Shown: positions 1-9,396, numbered from the stretch's first letter. The stretch: DNA of 64,000 bases from Sphingomonadales bacterium (GCA_016707885.1 JADJGU010000003.1:186001-250000); one strand, 5' to 3'. Numbers and translations are program-made. Notes: generated by a model from the letters alone, not told the origin.

Positions 1-211
1 AGCTGACGTCGACGACAGCGCCGATAACCTGCGAAACGCGACCGGTTGCACCAGCGACGTTCAGCTTGGTTGCGCCGCTTGCCTTGGCAGCAGGGGCTTT
101 CTTTGCCGGTGCCTTGGCAGCAGCCTTTGGCGCAGCCTTTGCAGCGGCAGGCTTTGCGGCGGCCTTGGATGCGGCGGCCTTAGCAGCGGTTTTCTTCGGG
201 GCGGTTGCCAT
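1..211 (-). CDS. atpD: F1 ATP synthase beta subunit, N-terminal part (cut by window edge)
   Basis: Catalytic beta subunit of the F1 motor; only the first 70 codons are in the window. Residues 1 to about 55 form an Ala/Lys/Pro-rich, histone-like tail, followed by the family's true start, GRVSQVIGAVVDV. The ATG at 211-209 follows atpG by 27 bp in an atpH-atpA-atpG-atpD order. A similar Ala/Lys extension is known in other alphaproteobacterial beta subunits such as Brucella. It is fourth of the four genes visible; atpC is expected beyond the left edge. The identity rests on the core segment and gene order. Confidence 0.9.
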   Translation of the reverse strand, partial: MATAPKKTAAKAAASKAAAKPAAAKAAPKAAAKAPAKKAPAAKASGATKLNVAGATGRVSQVIGAVVDVS

Positions 212-238
212 GTCTGTCTTCCTTGCCTTTGGGATATC

Positions 239-1117
239 TTAGAGCGCTTCGGCGCCCGAAATGATTTCAACGAGTTCGGTGGTGATCGCAGCCTGGCGGG
301 TGCGGTTATACTGGATGGTCAGCTTGTTGATCATGTCGCCCGCATTGCGCGTGGCGTTGTCCATGGCTGTCATCTTCGAACCTTGTTCCGACGCCGCATT
401 TTCGCGCTGGGCGCGCAGCAGCTGCACCGCAACATTGCGCGGCAACAGGTCGGCGAGGAGTTCTTCCTCATCGGGTTCATATTCGACCGAGGCCGATGCA
501 CCGGCAGGCGCGTTGTCGTTCGACAAGGCAACCGGCATCAACTGCAATTCGGTCGGCTCCTGCGTCAGGACGCTGACAAATTTGTTGAAGAACAGGTGCG
601 CGACATCGAATTCACCGGCTTCAAAGCGTGCGATCAGATCGTCCGACCAGCTTTTGACGGCGTCATATCCGAGCTTGCCCAGATCGCCGGGCTCTACGCT
701 TTCAACAATGTCATTGCGATAGAAACGGACCAGTCCGTCCTTCGCCTTCTTGCCGATGGTGTAGAATTTGACGGTCTTGCCCTGACCTTTCAACTCGTCA
801 GCGCGCTTGCGGGCGAGGCGGACGATGTTGGTGTTGAACGCACCCGCCAGCCCTTTGTCGCTGGTGGCGACAACGAACAGATGGACGTCGTCCTTGCCCG
901 TGCCAGCGAGCAGCTTGGGCGATTGCGGGCCGACGGTGACCTTGGAGGCGATGGACGACACCACTTTCTCCAGCCGCTCGGCATAAGGGCGCGAGGCTTC
1001 AGCAGCCTCTTGCGCGCGCTTCAGCTTCGCGGCGGCGACCATCTTCATCGCCTTGGTGATCTTCTGGGTCGATTTGACCGAGTTGATCCGTATTTTGAGG
1101 GCCTTTAGGCTAGCCAT
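239..1117 (-). CDS. atpG: F1 ATP synthase gamma subunit
   Basis: Central rotor shaft of F1, coupling proton flow through Fo to ATP synthesis on alpha3beta3. The 292-residue length is normal. The N-terminus MASLKALKIRINSVKSTQKI and the C-terminal helix with TRQAAITTELVEIISGAEAL are diagnostic, both forming the coiled coil inserted into the alpha/beta ring. It lies 12 bp downstream of atpA and 27 bp upstream of atpD on the same strand, so it is part of one operon. The start is the ATG at 1117. Nothing unusual was seen. Confidence 0.97.
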   Translation of the reverse strand: MASLKALKIRINSVKSTQKITKAMKMVAAAKLKRAQEAAEASRPYAERLEKVVSSIASKVTVGPQSPKLLAGTGKDDVHLFVVATSDKGLAGAFNTNIVRLARKRADELKGQGKTVKFYTIGKKAKDGLVRFYRNDIVESVEPGDLGKLGYDAVKSWSDDLIARFEAGEFDVAHLFFNKFVSVLTQEPTELQLMPVALSNDNAPAGASASVEYEPDEEELLADLLPRNVAVQLLRAQRENAASEQGSKMTAMDNATRNAGDMINKLTIQYNRTRQAAITTELVEIISGAEAL

Positions 1118-1129
1118 CTAATTATCCGA

Positions 1130-2659
1130 TCAGGCGAAAGTCTTCACGAACTTGTCGAGTGCGGCAACCAGCGCTTTCTTGCTGTCGTCGCTGAAGTCGC
1201 GGCTGTCGCGAATGCCCTTCAGCACGTCGGCATGGTTGGTGCGCAGGTCGGCGAGCATCGCTTCTTCAAAGCGGGTCACGTCGCTGGTGGCGATGCCATC
1301 GAGATAGCCATTGGTGCCAGCGAAGATCGAGCAGGTCTGCTCTTCGAAAGGCAGCGGGCTGTACTGCTTCTGCTTCAGAAGCTCGGTCAAGCGCGCACCG
1401 CGGTTGAGCAGCTTCTGCGTCGAAGCGTCGAGGTCCGAGCCGAACTGGGCGAAGGCCGCCATTTCGCGATACTGGGCGAGTTCGAGTTTGATCGAGCCCG
1501 ACACTTTCTTCATCGCCTTGGTCTGTGCCGCCGAACCCACGCGGCTGACCGAGAGACCGACGTTAATCGCAGGGCGGATACCCTGATAGAAGAGGTCGGT
1601 TTCCAAGAAGATCTGGCCGTCAGTGATCGAAATCACGTTGGTCGGGATGTAGGCCGACACGTCGCCAGCCTGCGTTTCGATGATCGGCAGCGCGGTGAGC
1701 GAACCGCCGCCATTGGCGTCCGACATTTTCGCGGCGCGTTCGAGCAAACGGCTGTGGAGATAAAAAACGTCGCCGGGATAGGCTTCGCGGCCCGGCGGAC
1801 GACGCAGCAGCAGCGACATCTGGCGGTAAGCCACAGCCTGCTTCGAAAGATCGTCATACACGATAACAGCGTGCATGCCATTGTCGCGGAAATATTCGCC
1901 CATGGTCACGCCGGTATAGGGTGCGAGATACTGGAGCGGAGCGGGTTCCGAAGCGGTTGCGGCGACGACGATCGAATATTCCATCGCGCCCTGTTCTTCG
2001 AGTGCGCGGACGATCTGTGCGACGGTCGAGCGCTTCTGGCCGACGGCGACGTAGATGCAATAGAGCTTCTTCGATTCGTCCTTGCCCTGGTTGACGCCCT
2101 TCTGGTTGATGAAGGTGTCGATGGCGACGGCGGTCTTGCCGGTCTGGCGGTCACCGATGATCAGTTCGCGCTGACCACGGCCAACGGGGACGAGCGCGTC
2201 GAGCGCCTTGAGGCCGGTCTGCACCGGTTCGTTCACCGACTGGCGCGGGATGATGCCGGGGGCTTTCACTTCAACGCGGCTGCGCTTGGTGGTCTTGAGC
2301 GGGCCCTTGCCGTCGATGGGATTGCCAAGGCCGTCAACAACGCGACCGAGCAATTCCTTGCCGACGGGAACGTCCACAATCGTGCCGGTCCGCTTGACGA
2401 CATCGCCTTCGCGGATTTCAGAGTCCGAACCAAAAATCACGACGCCGACGTTGTCGGCTTCGAGGTTGAGCGCCATGCCCTTAATGCCGTTGGCGAATTC
2501 GACCATTTCACCGGCCTGGACATTGTCGAGGCCGTGGATGCGGGCGATACCGTCACCCACCGAAAGCACGGAGCCGACTTCGCTCACTTTGGCTTCGGTG
2601 CCGAAATTGGCGATCTGATCCTTGATGACCTTTGAAATTTCTGCGGCGCGGATATCCAT
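1130..2659 (-). CDS. atpA: F1 ATP synthase alpha subunit
   Basis: Non-catalytic nucleotide-binding alpha subunit of F1 ATPase, 509 residues as usual. Visible motifs are the Walker A loop GDRQTGKTAVA and the alpha/beta signature region near PAINVGLSVSRVGSAAQ. The N-terminus MDIRAAEISKVIKDQIANF is typical. The gene starts 3 bp after the stop of atpH, suggesting translational coupling. The long open frames on the opposite strand here are GC-rich shadows of this conserved gene. Confidence 0.98.
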   Translation of the reverse strand: MDIRAAEISKVIKDQIANFGTEAKVSEVGSVLSVGDGIARIHGLDNVQAGEMVEFANGIKGMALNLEADNVGVVIFGSDSEIREGDVVKRTGTIVDVPVGKELLGRVVDGLGNPIDGKGPLKTTKRSRVEVKAPGIIPRQSVNEPVQTGLKALDALVPVGRGQRELIIGDRQTGKTAVAIDTFINQKGVNQGKDESKKLYCIYVAVGQKRSTVAQIVRALEEQGAMEYSIVVAATASEPAPLQYLAPYTGVTMGEYFRDNGMHAVIVYDDLSKQAVAYRQMSLLLRRPPGREAYPGDVFYLHSRLLERAAKMSDANGGGSLTALPIIETQAGDVSAYIPTNVISITDGQIFLETDLFYQGIRPAINVGLSVSRVGSAAQTKAMKKVSGSIKLELAQYREMAAFAQFGSDLDASTQKLLNRGARLTELLKQKQYSPLPFEEQTCSIFAGTNGYLDGIATSDVTRFEEAMLADLRTNHADVLKGIRDSRDFSDDSKKALVAALDKFVKTFA

Positions 2660-2662
2660 GGT

Positions 2663-3229
2663 TTAGCCTTTCATCGCTTGCGCGAGGGAGTTCAAACGGG
2701 TTTTGATCGAATTGTCGATCAGGGTGCTTCCGATCTTGACGGTCAGGCCGCCAAGGATCGTGGGATCGATTTTGCTGGCAATCGCGACATCGCGACCGAC
2801 ACGGGCTTTGAGCTGGGCGCTGAGCGCCTTGGTCTGTGCAGCCGACAATGCGTGGGCGCTGGTGACCTCTGCGGTGATCTCGCCGCGATGGGCCGAGGCG
2901 AGCGACGCAAAAGCGCGGGCGACACCAGCGGTTTCAGCCAGACGACGGTTCTCTGCGAGCACGCCAAGGGTCTTGGCGGTCAGCGGATCGAGCTTCATTG
3001 CCTTGGCGATGGCGGCAACGACTTGCTTTGCAGCATCGCGCGAGATGGAAGCGTCGGTGGTGAGCGCGGCAAATTCGCTCGATTCGCTCAGAGCTTTCTG
3101 CACTTTAGCAAGGCTGGCTTCGACACTGTCGATGGCCTTTGCCTCACGCGCCAGTTCGAACAAAGCGGTGGCATACCGCCCTGAAAGACTGGCTTGAACA
3201 TTAGCCTGATTGCCGCTGGAATTGTCCAC
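2663..3229 (-). CDS. atpH: F1 ATP synthase delta subunit
   Basis: Peripheral-stalk subunit joining F1 to the b subunits of Fo, 188 residues. The pattern SGRYATALFELAREA near the N-terminus and GGLTVKIGSTLIDNSIKTRL near the C-terminus are typical of OSCP/delta proteins. It is the first gene of the visible operon; Fo genes are not adjacent, as usual in alphaproteobacteria where Fo and F1 operons are separate. The ATG at 3229 is the only sensible start. Confidence 0.95.
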   Translation of the reverse strand: MDNSSGNQANVQASLSGRYATALFELAREAKAIDSVEASLAKVQKALSESSEFAALTTDASISRDAAKQVVAAIAKAMKLDPLTAKTLGVLAENRRLAETAGVARAFASLASAHRGEITAEVTSAHALSAAQTKALSAQLKARVGRDVAIASKIDPTILGGLTVKIGSTLIDNSIKTRLNSLAQAMKG

Positions 3230-3602
3230 GCGTTTCGTGTCCCTGTACAGACTGGAATATGGTCGTGACCTGAAGCACGAAGGAATCGATCCTTCGCAAA
3301 GTCGACGGGCCGGTAGCAGGGGATTTGCTGCGATGCAAGATAGGCTGTCGCCGTTTTATCGGCTTCGGCGCTTACGCGTCATGAGGCGGGGCAGATTGCG
3401 GACCAGAACAGCGGTCCAGCCAGCAATCGGCTAGATCGGAGCCTCGTTCGTGGCAGTGCATCCTAAGCCGATTCATATAAAAGCGAGCGGCAATCCATAT
3501 CATGTGATTTATCAGGGGCTTTTTATTCTGCGCGGCTTGACCGTCTGACGACGCGCCACCTAAATGCTGATGATCAAAAAGGCATTTGTGGGGAGCGGGT
3601 AG
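3230..3602. promoter_or_regulatory. Divergent intergenic region between atpH and the HExxH/TPR gene
   Basis: 373 bp without a supported gene; it must hold the atp promoter (minus) and the promoter of the downstream plus-strand gene. The only structure seen is a dyad at 3278-3296, CGAAGGA / TCCTTCG with a 5-nt loop, which would lie in the atp leader about 50-70 nt upstream of atpH. Its role is unknown; no T-run follows on the minus strand, so it does not look like a terminator. No confident -35/-10 pair could be chosen. Confidence 0.45.
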
Positions 3603-5297
3603 GTGATCTTCAAATCGGCAATCAAAATGATATCGGCGGTATCGGTGCTCGCTCTGTCGGCTCCCGCGATGGCCGAATGGAAAGTTGCCACCAGCGAGCA
3701 TTTCGAAATGTATTCGCAGGAAAAAGAATCGGAGGTTGTCGATTTCGTCGCCAAGCTTGAGCGGTTCAATATGTTGCTCACCTATTTCAGTGGCGTGGCA
3801 CAAGAGCGCCCGGGGCGACGACTGAAAGTCTATTGGGTTCGCAATGCGAACCAGGTTCAGGAGATTATCCGCGCCATCAACAGCGGTGTTCAGGGCTATT
3901 ATGTGTCCGCGACACCCTATGGTGCGATTGCCGTCGTCCCCGGCGAAACCAAAGCGCGGGGAAGCCGGCACGCCGGTGCAGACAAACAGGAAGGCATCGA
4001 TCCCGAAGAAGTCATCTTCCACGAATATAGCCACCATTTCATGCTGCAGAATTTTCCGGTCGCACTACCTGGCTGGTTCATTGAAGGTTTTGCCGAATAT
4101 TATGGCTATACCAAAATGGATCCCAATGGCGACATCCGGCTGGGCACCTATGCCGAATCGCGCACGGCGGAGATCAATTATTTCGGTATCGCCAATCTGG
4201 AAAAGTTGCTCGATCCCAACGAGCGTTCAGGGATAGGCAGTTTCTACGGCACATCGTGGCTGCTGACCCATTATCTGAATTTTGACCCGGCGCGCAAAAA
4301 GCAGTTCGACGGCTATCTGGCCGATGTGCAAAACGGGATGCCGAGCGTTGATGCGGCCAACAAGAACTTTACCGGCGGCATATTGCAGCTCCGCAAGGAA
4401 CTCGACAAATATTGGCGTGGGCGGAATTTCAAATTCCAGACCCTTTCGAACGTCCGCGACTATGATCGCTCGAAGATCAAGGTGACTGCGCTGCCCGCGG
4501 ACGAAAGCGCCGCGATCATTCAGTCGATCCGTTTCTATTCAGGCGGGGCCGAAGACAAAACCGAGCGGCAACGGTTGCGCGGTTTTCTGCAGGATGCAGC
4601 CAAAGCACAACCGCAATCCGCCTTCCTGAAGGCGTTCCTCGCCGATATCTATTATCAGAATGACGAAGATGATCTGGCGATTGCTTCGGCGGCAGAAGCC
4701 CTGACACTCAACCCAAGCCACCACCGCGCCCGTCTGGTCAAGGCGGTCGCCTTGATGGAAAAGGCGCAGACGCTGGAAGGGGGCAATACCAAGCGCAATG
4801 AATTGAGCGCCGCTGAGGCCAAGGTGACACCGCCCGACCCCGACGGCACCATTGTCGTTACCGCCAGCCGCAATGCCCAATCACAACCCTTGTGGGCAGA
4901 GGCGCTCAAACTGATTTCAGCAGCCAACCGGGCCGACCCGGACGATCCCTACCCGCTCTATCTCTACTACGAATATCTGCGCCGCCGAGGCGAGCCTTTG
5001 AACGAGGTTGCAGTCGATGGCCTGACCAAGGCACATGTCACTTCACCCCAATATACGCCGTTCCGCTTTGCACTGGCACAGGCCTTCTCGGCCGAGGGTG
5101 ACAACAAATCCGCCGCCGCGCTCGCCAAGGCGATGGCCTATTCCCCGCACCCTAGCACCGAGCGCCGGATCGCGAGGGCTTTGCTCAAACGCTATGAATG
5201 CCTGCTTGTCGATCCGACTGCGGCCTGCGATTTCAAAGTGCTGACAGCCGAAGAAGAAGAAAAGGAAGAGAAAGCGGCTAAGGATAAGCCTGCCTGA
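3603..5297 (+). CDS. Exported HExxH metallopeptidase-like protein with TPR repeats
   Basis: 564 residues starting at GTG 3603, preceded by GGGGAG seven bases upstream; an in-frame ATG at 3627 is possible. The N-terminus is a signal peptide ending near APAMA-EWK. Residues about 140-165 carry HEYSHHFM (HExxH), followed by EGFAEYYGY, a second-helix Glu as in gluzincin-type peptidases. The C-terminal half (about 320-540) is alpha-helical with TPR-like repeats. Residues near 420 contain GTIVVTASRN, a motif more usual in TonB-receptor plugs. A periplasmic peptidase is likely; substrate unknown. It stands alone on the plus strand. Confidence 0.75.
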   Translation: MIFKSAIKMISAVSVLALSAPAMAEWKVATSEHFEMYSQEKESEVVDFVAKLERFNMLLTYFSGVAQERPGRRLKVYWVRNANQVQEIIRAINSGVQGYYVSATPYGAIAVVPGETKARGSRHAGADKQEGIDPEEVIFHEYSHHFMLQNFPVALPGWFIEGFAEYYGYTKMDPNGDIRLGTYAESRTAEINYFGIANLEKLLDPNERSGIGSFYGTSWLLTHYLNFDPARKKQFDGYLADVQNGMPSVDAANKNFTGGILQLRKELDKYWRGRNFKFQTLSNVRDYDRSKIKVTALPADESAAIIQSIRFYSGGAEDKTERQRLRGFLQDAAKAQPQSAFLKAFLADIYYQNDEDDLAIASAAEALTLNPSHHRARLVKAVALMEKAQTLEGGNTKRNELSAAEAKVTPPDPDGTIVVTASRNAQSQPLWAEALKLISAANRADPDDPYPLYLYYEYLRRRGEPLNEVAVDGLTKAHVTSPQYTPFRFALAQAFSAEGDNKSAAALAKAMAYSPHPSTERRIARALLKRYECLLVDPTAACDFKVLTAEEEEKEEKAAKDKPA

Positions 5298-5322
5298 CCA
5301 CCGCCTGCTTGGAGAGAATGAC

Positions 5323-6012
5323 ATGGGCCAAATGACCAAGATGAAAATGTCCGACGGCGCCGAAATCGCCGTCTATCATGCAGAGGCGAAAGGTGCGCGT
5401 AAGGGCGGGCTGGTCCTGATTCAGGAAATCTTCGGCGTGACTGATCATATCCGCGAGCTGTGCGACGAATATGCAGCGGACGGCTATGAAGTGCTTTCGC
5501 CCGCCTTGTTCGACCGCGAGCATCCGGGCTTCGAATGCGATTATACCGGCCCGGAATTCGAACGTGCGGTTGAACTGGCGCGCAAGCTGCATCCTTTTGA
5601 TCAGTCGCTCGCCGACGCACAGTCCTGCATCGATGCGCTGAAAGGCGCAGATGGTGCTGGGGCCCCGGTATTCATCACCGGCTTTTGTTATGGCGGCTCG
5701 GTTGCGTGGCGGATGGCGCAGATCAGCCCCGATCTGGCGGCGGCCTCATCCTATTATGGCAGCATGGTGCCGACACTGTTCGCCAATGAAGCACCCCGCT
5801 GCGCGACCATCGCCCATTTCGGTCGCTTCGACCAAGGCATCCCGATGGAAGGTGTCGAGGCGCTGATCGAAAAGGCACACCCGACCGCGCAGATTTTCGT
5901 CTATGACGCCAATCACGGTTTCAACAGCGACCGGCGCAAGGATTATCACGAACTAAGCTCGGAGTTGGCAAGGGAACGGACGCTGGCGCTGTTCAAGGCA
6001 TGCGGCGGCTGA
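5323..6012 (+). CDS. Dienelactone hydrolase family protein
   Basis: 229-residue alpha/beta hydrolase of the dienelactone hydrolase family, cytoplasmic. The catalytic Cys is in GFCYGGSVAW, the Asp in GRFDQGIP and the His in DANHGFN, which together give the Cys-Asp-His triad. The N-terminal oxyanion region LIQEIFGVTDHIRELCDEYA is typical. The ATG at 5323 follows GGAGAG. No aromatic-degradation genes are nearby, so the physiological substrate is unclear; family members often have unknown ester or lactone substrates. It sits 25 bp downstream of the HExxH/TPR gene and may share its transcript. Confidence 0.88.
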   Translation: MGQMTKMKMSDGAEIAVYHAEAKGARKGGLVLIQEIFGVTDHIRELCDEYAADGYEVLSPALFDREHPGFECDYTGPEFERAVELARKLHPFDQSLADAQSCIDALKGADGAGAPVFITGFCYGGSVAWRMAQISPDLAAASSYYGSMVPTLFANEAPRCATIAHFGRFDQGIPMEGVEALIEKAHPTAQIFVYDANHGFNSDRRKDYHELSSELARERTLALFKACGG

Positions 6013-6015
6013 AGA

Positions 6016-8178
6016 CTATTCAAACCAGACCGGCGTCGCCTTGAAACTCGGCGTTTTTGAACGCGGGTCGATTTTGGTGCCAGTCAATATATTGGCCTCG
6101 GGATAATAGGCCATCACGCTGCCTTTGGCCAAATCAAAGGCTTTGATCGTCACGCCTTCCATCCGTCCCTGCGCCGAAACCAGCGTAGCGGTGCCGCCAT
6201 CGTTCAGCCCATTTGCGGCAATGTCTGCGGGTGACAGCATCACCGTCCACCGGTCGGCATTGCCACGATAGCTGTCGGTGCGTTCGTAGATGATCGTGTT
6301 GAACTGCCCTTCCGAACGTACCGTGGTCAGGATCAGCGGCGCATCGTGCGGCTTGGGTGTTGGCCGCGTGACGAAATGCGCCTTGCGGTCCACCGTCTGG
6401 AAAGCGGGGGTGTGGAGCAAGCGGTTGGCGATGTGGAATTCCTGTTTAGCGACATCGATGTCGGCGAGCGGCTCCATACCCGGAACGATTTTGGCGATTG
6501 CTTCCCTTATGGTCCGGTGCTGCTTGAACGTCTGCCAATCAATCGGGCAGTCGGGCAACAAACGGGATGCCAGATCGGCGAGTATGGTCACCTCGGGCCG
6601 GACATTGTCGAGCCGGTCGATGCCGCCGTCGGACAGACGGACAAAGTTGAACATCGACTCCTGTGTCGTCGGCTGCCATTCCTCGTCGCGCGCGGTGACA
6701 GGCAGGATCAGGCTCTCGCCCGCATCGACGCCGTCGATATGGCCGCGGTTGATCGTTGTCGTCAGGAACAGTTTGAAGCCGATCCGGTCCATCGCGGCGC
6801 GCGCCCAGCTCGATTGCGGGTTCGCTTGAAACAAATTGCCGCCCATGATGATCGCTGCGTCTATACTGCCTGCTTCGGCAGCTTTCATAGCGGCCATTGT
6901 GTCATGGCCTTTGGCTTGGGGCAGGGTGATGCCGAATGCGCTTTCCATCGCCACCAGCACATCGTCGGCAAGTACGGGTTTGACGCCGATCGTACCAATG
7001 CCCTGCACATTGCTATGTCCGCGCAAGGGAAGAAGTCCTGCGCCTAGGCGACCGATCATCCCGCGCAGCAGCGCCAGATTGGCGATATATTCGACCGTAT
7101 CCGATCCGTGAACATGATGCGTCACGCCCATGCCCCAGGCAAACACCGCATTTTTGGCGCTGGCATAAAGTGCCGCGACGCGTTCGATGTCTGCGCGTGA
7201 TATTCCCGCCGCAACCTCGATTTCGGTCCAGTCCTGCTGTTCGATATCGGCGCGCCATTCGGCAAAGCCGGTGCAGTGGTCGGCGATGAATTCGGTCGCT
7301 TCAGCGCCTAGAGCCAGCACGGCTTTTGCGAGTCCTTTGAGCAAGGCTATGTCGCCGCCGATGCGGGGTTGCAGATAGTCTGACGCGATCTCTGTCCCGC
7401 CGGTCAGCATAGAGCGCACGCTTTTGGGGACGGCGAATTTGATGAGGCCGGGTTCCTTGGCGGGATTGATGAACACCACATCACCCCCACGTTCGCGCAC
7501 GCCTTTTAACTGGTGGATGAAGCGCGGGTGGTTGGAGGAGGGGTTGGCGCCAATGACCAGCAGAAAATCTGCCAGCCCCAAATCGGCCAGTTCGACGGTC
7601 GAAGTGCCTGTGCCTATGGTGGTGTCCAGCCCGACGCCCGTTGCCTGATGGCAGTAATAGGAGCAGTTGTTGACATTGTTCGTGCCCCAGACGCGGGCGA
7701 GCAGCTGGAATACAAACCCAGCCTCGTTTGATGAACGGCCTGACGAGTAAAAGAAGCTGCAGTTCGGGTCGATATCCCGCAACCGCGCTGCTGCATGGTC
7801 GAGCGCCCAGTCCCACTCGACCGGCTGATAGCGGTCGCTGCCTGCAGGTTTGTAAATCGGCGTGCCCAGCCTTCCAAGATGCTCGAGTTCATAGCCGTCG
7901 AGTTCGCGCAGGTCATCAAGGCTATGGGTCAGAACTTCGATCGGGATCGGCTGCTGTATATCGGTTGATTGCGCCTGGATCGACTTGTTGCAGACGCTTG
8001 GAAATTCACCCAGTTCGTTGACCATCCCGCCCCGTTGACCGCCCATACCGAGCCCGCACGCCTTGCAGGCATTATGCGAGGTGAGCGCCTTGGCGCTGTT
8101 TTTGAGGCCGATACGCCGCGCTGTTGCAAGCGCATAAAGGACCTTTTTGGGGCCACCACCGACTGTCTGTTTGGTCAT
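6016..8178 (-). CDS. FdhF/YdeP-family molybdopterin oxidoreductase alpha subunit
   Basis: 720-residue molybdopterin-dependent oxidoreductase of the formate-dehydrogenase-alpha-like (YdeP) branch. Cys38, Cys41 and Cys63 (NACKACG ... VCNKS) lie where an N-terminal Fe-S cluster is bound in relatives. Molybdopterin-domain motifs include YCHQATGVGLDTTIGTGTST and GGNLFQANPQ; the C-terminal MoCo-binding domain has TTVRSEGQFNTIIYERTDSY. I chose the ATG at 8178; a longer frame begins with a poor TTG at 8217. YdeP relatives have been linked to acid resistance and formate-type reactions, but the substrate cannot be inferred. No partner electron-transfer subunit is adjacent. Confidence 0.85.
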   Translation of the reverse strand: MTKQTVGGGPKKVLYALATARRIGLKNSAKALTSHNACKACGLGMGGQRGGMVNELGEFPSVCNKSIQAQSTDIQQPIPIEVLTHSLDDLRELDGYELEHLGRLGTPIYKPAGSDRYQPVEWDWALDHAAARLRDIDPNCSFFYSSGRSSNEAGFVFQLLARVWGTNNVNNCSYYCHQATGVGLDTTIGTGTSTVELADLGLADFLLVIGANPSSNHPRFIHQLKGVRERGGDVVFINPAKEPGLIKFAVPKSVRSMLTGGTEIASDYLQPRIGGDIALLKGLAKAVLALGAEATEFIADHCTGFAEWRADIEQQDWTEIEVAAGISRADIERVAALYASAKNAVFAWGMGVTHHVHGSDTVEYIANLALLRGMIGRLGAGLLPLRGHSNVQGIGTIGVKPVLADDVLVAMESAFGITLPQAKGHDTMAAMKAAEAGSIDAAIIMGGNLFQANPQSSWARAAMDRIGFKLFLTTTINRGHIDGVDAGESLILPVTARDEEWQPTTQESMFNFVRLSDGGIDRLDNVRPEVTILADLASRLLPDCPIDWQTFKQHRTIREAIAKIVPGMEPLADIDVAKQEFHIANRLLHTPAFQTVDRKAHFVTRPTPKPHDAPLILTTVRSEGQFNTIIYERTDSYRGNADRWTVMLSPADIAANGLNDGGTATLVSAQGRMEGVTIKAFDLAKGSVMAYYPEANILTGTKIDPRSKTPSFKATPVWFE

Positions 8179-8282
8179 GCTTTTGGAATAGAGACAGATG
8201 ACCGACTTTGAAAGCAAGATACGGGACGCGGCGTTTTTTGGTTGCGCTTATTCAGCAGAGAACGACCAAAGGAGGACATGAC

Positions 8283-8750
8283 ATGACTTACAAGATCACA
8301 GGACTATCGCCAGTCGCATATGCTCACCTGTTCGAAATGGATGATGCACAACTGGCCCAGATCAACGCTCGCCGCGTAAAGGCAGCGGCCAGCAAGGGTT
8401 TTCCTTGCCGCGTTTCTCTTGAGGATGCAGAGGAGGGAGAGAACCTCATCCTTTTCCATCATGTCAGCCATGACGTCGCTACGCCGTATCGATCTGCCTA
8501 CGCCGTCTATGTTCGGGAAAAAGCGACAGATGCGGCAGAATATGTCGATCAGACACCACCGGTGTTTGAAGGCCGTCCGATTGGATTGCGCGGCTTTGAT
8601 GCCGACGGAAATCTGTGCAATGCGGCACTGGCGCTTCCCGGACAGGCGGACATGCGAATTCGCGAACTGTTCGACAGCGCTGAAATCGCCTATATCCATG
8701 CGCACAACGCCGCGCATGGCTGCTTTTCGGCAGCAATAGAACGAAACTGA
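8283..8750 (+). CDS. DUF1203 family protein
   Basis: 155-residue cytoplasmic protein beginning MTYKITGLSP, preceded by AAAGGAGG about 7 bases before the ATG at 8283. The pattern CRVSLEDAEEGENLILFHH and the C-terminal YIHAHNAAHGCFSA match the DUF1203 family, whose function is unknown. It ends one base before the ada start codon, so the two are probably co-transcribed and perhaps coupled. It is divergent from the molybdopterin oxidoreductase gene. Confidence 0.8.
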   Translation: MTYKITGLSPVAYAHLFEMDDAQLAQINARRVKAAASKGFPCRVSLEDAEEGENLILFHHVSHDVATPYRSAYAVYVREKATDAAEYVDQTPPVFEGRPIGLRGFDADGNLCNAALALPGQADMRIRELFDSAEIAYIHAHNAAHGCFSAAIERN

Positions 8751-8751
8751 G

Positions 8752-9396
8752 ATGATCGACCCCGACACCGCATGGAATGCCGTACAGCGCCGTGATCGTG
8801 CCTTTGACGGGCGCTTCGTAACCGGCGTGCTGACAACCGGCATCTATTGCCGCCCAAGTTGTGCAGCCCGGCACCCTGCACGCGCCAATGTGCGCTTCTT
8901 TGCGGATGGCGCGGCGGCGCAGCAAACCGGGCTGCGGCCGTGCAAACGTTGCCTGCCCGATGATATCGGGCGCGACGAGGTAGCTTTGGCGAAGGCGCTC
9001 GATCTGTTGCGTGCCGAAGAGCCGCCTGCACTCGAAGAACTGGCGGCGGCGGTCGGCTACGCACCGCATCATTTTCACCGGTTGTTCAAGCGTGCCACCG
9101 GGGTGACTCCCTCCGCCTTTGCTCGCGCCGAACGCGCCAAAAGGGTGGCCTCAGCCTTGGCGAAAGAAGCACGGGTGACCGATGCCATTTACGAGGCAGG
9201 CTATTCGGGCCCCAGCCGATTTTACGAAGACACGAAAGGACGTTTGGGGATGACGCCAAGCGCATGGAAAATGGCGGGGCAGGGGTGGTCATACGCTGGG
9301 CGGTGGTCGACACGTCGCTTGGTCAAATGCTTGTCGCTACAACGGAAAAGGGGATTTGCCGTTTGTCCTTCGACGAAGACGAGAAAGCCTTGGTAG
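8752..9396 (+). CDS. ada: Ada-like regulator: N-terminal metal-binding and AraC part (frameshifted gene)
   Basis: First reading frame of an ada gene. Residues 1-70 hold the Ada zinc/methyl-acceptor domain with Cys33, Cys37, Cys64 and Cys67; residues about 75-170 are an AraC-type helix-turn-helix ending GMTPSAWK. In intact Ada proteins the O6-methylguanine methyltransferase domain follows directly; here that domain is in the -1 frame (see 9264-9770). After AAA at 9268-9270 this frame runs on for about 40 unrelated residues. One extra A in the run at 9268-9271 would restore a single protein of about 339 residues. Ada senses methyl phosphotriesters and activates repair genes. Confidence 0.85.
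   Translation: MIDPDTAWNAVQRRDRAFDGRFVTGVLTTGIYCRPSCAARHPARANVRFFADGAAAQQTGLRPCKRCLPDDIGRDEVALAKALDLLRAEEPPALEELAAAVGYAPHHFHRLFKRATGVTPSAFARAERAKRVASALAKEARVTDAIYEAGYSGPSRFYEDTKGRLGMTPSAWKMAGQGWSYAGRWSTRRLVKCLSLQRKRGFAVCPSTKTRKPW

Noticed and set aside
383..1108. Open frame of 241 codons opposite atpG
   Set aside because: Shadow of atpG codon usage; the sequence resembles no protein family.
1232..2635. Long open frame (467 codons) on the plus strand opposite atpA
   Set aside because: It is the complement of a highly conserved, high-GC gene, has no ribosome-binding site and no family resemblance; long antisense frames are expected in such DNA.
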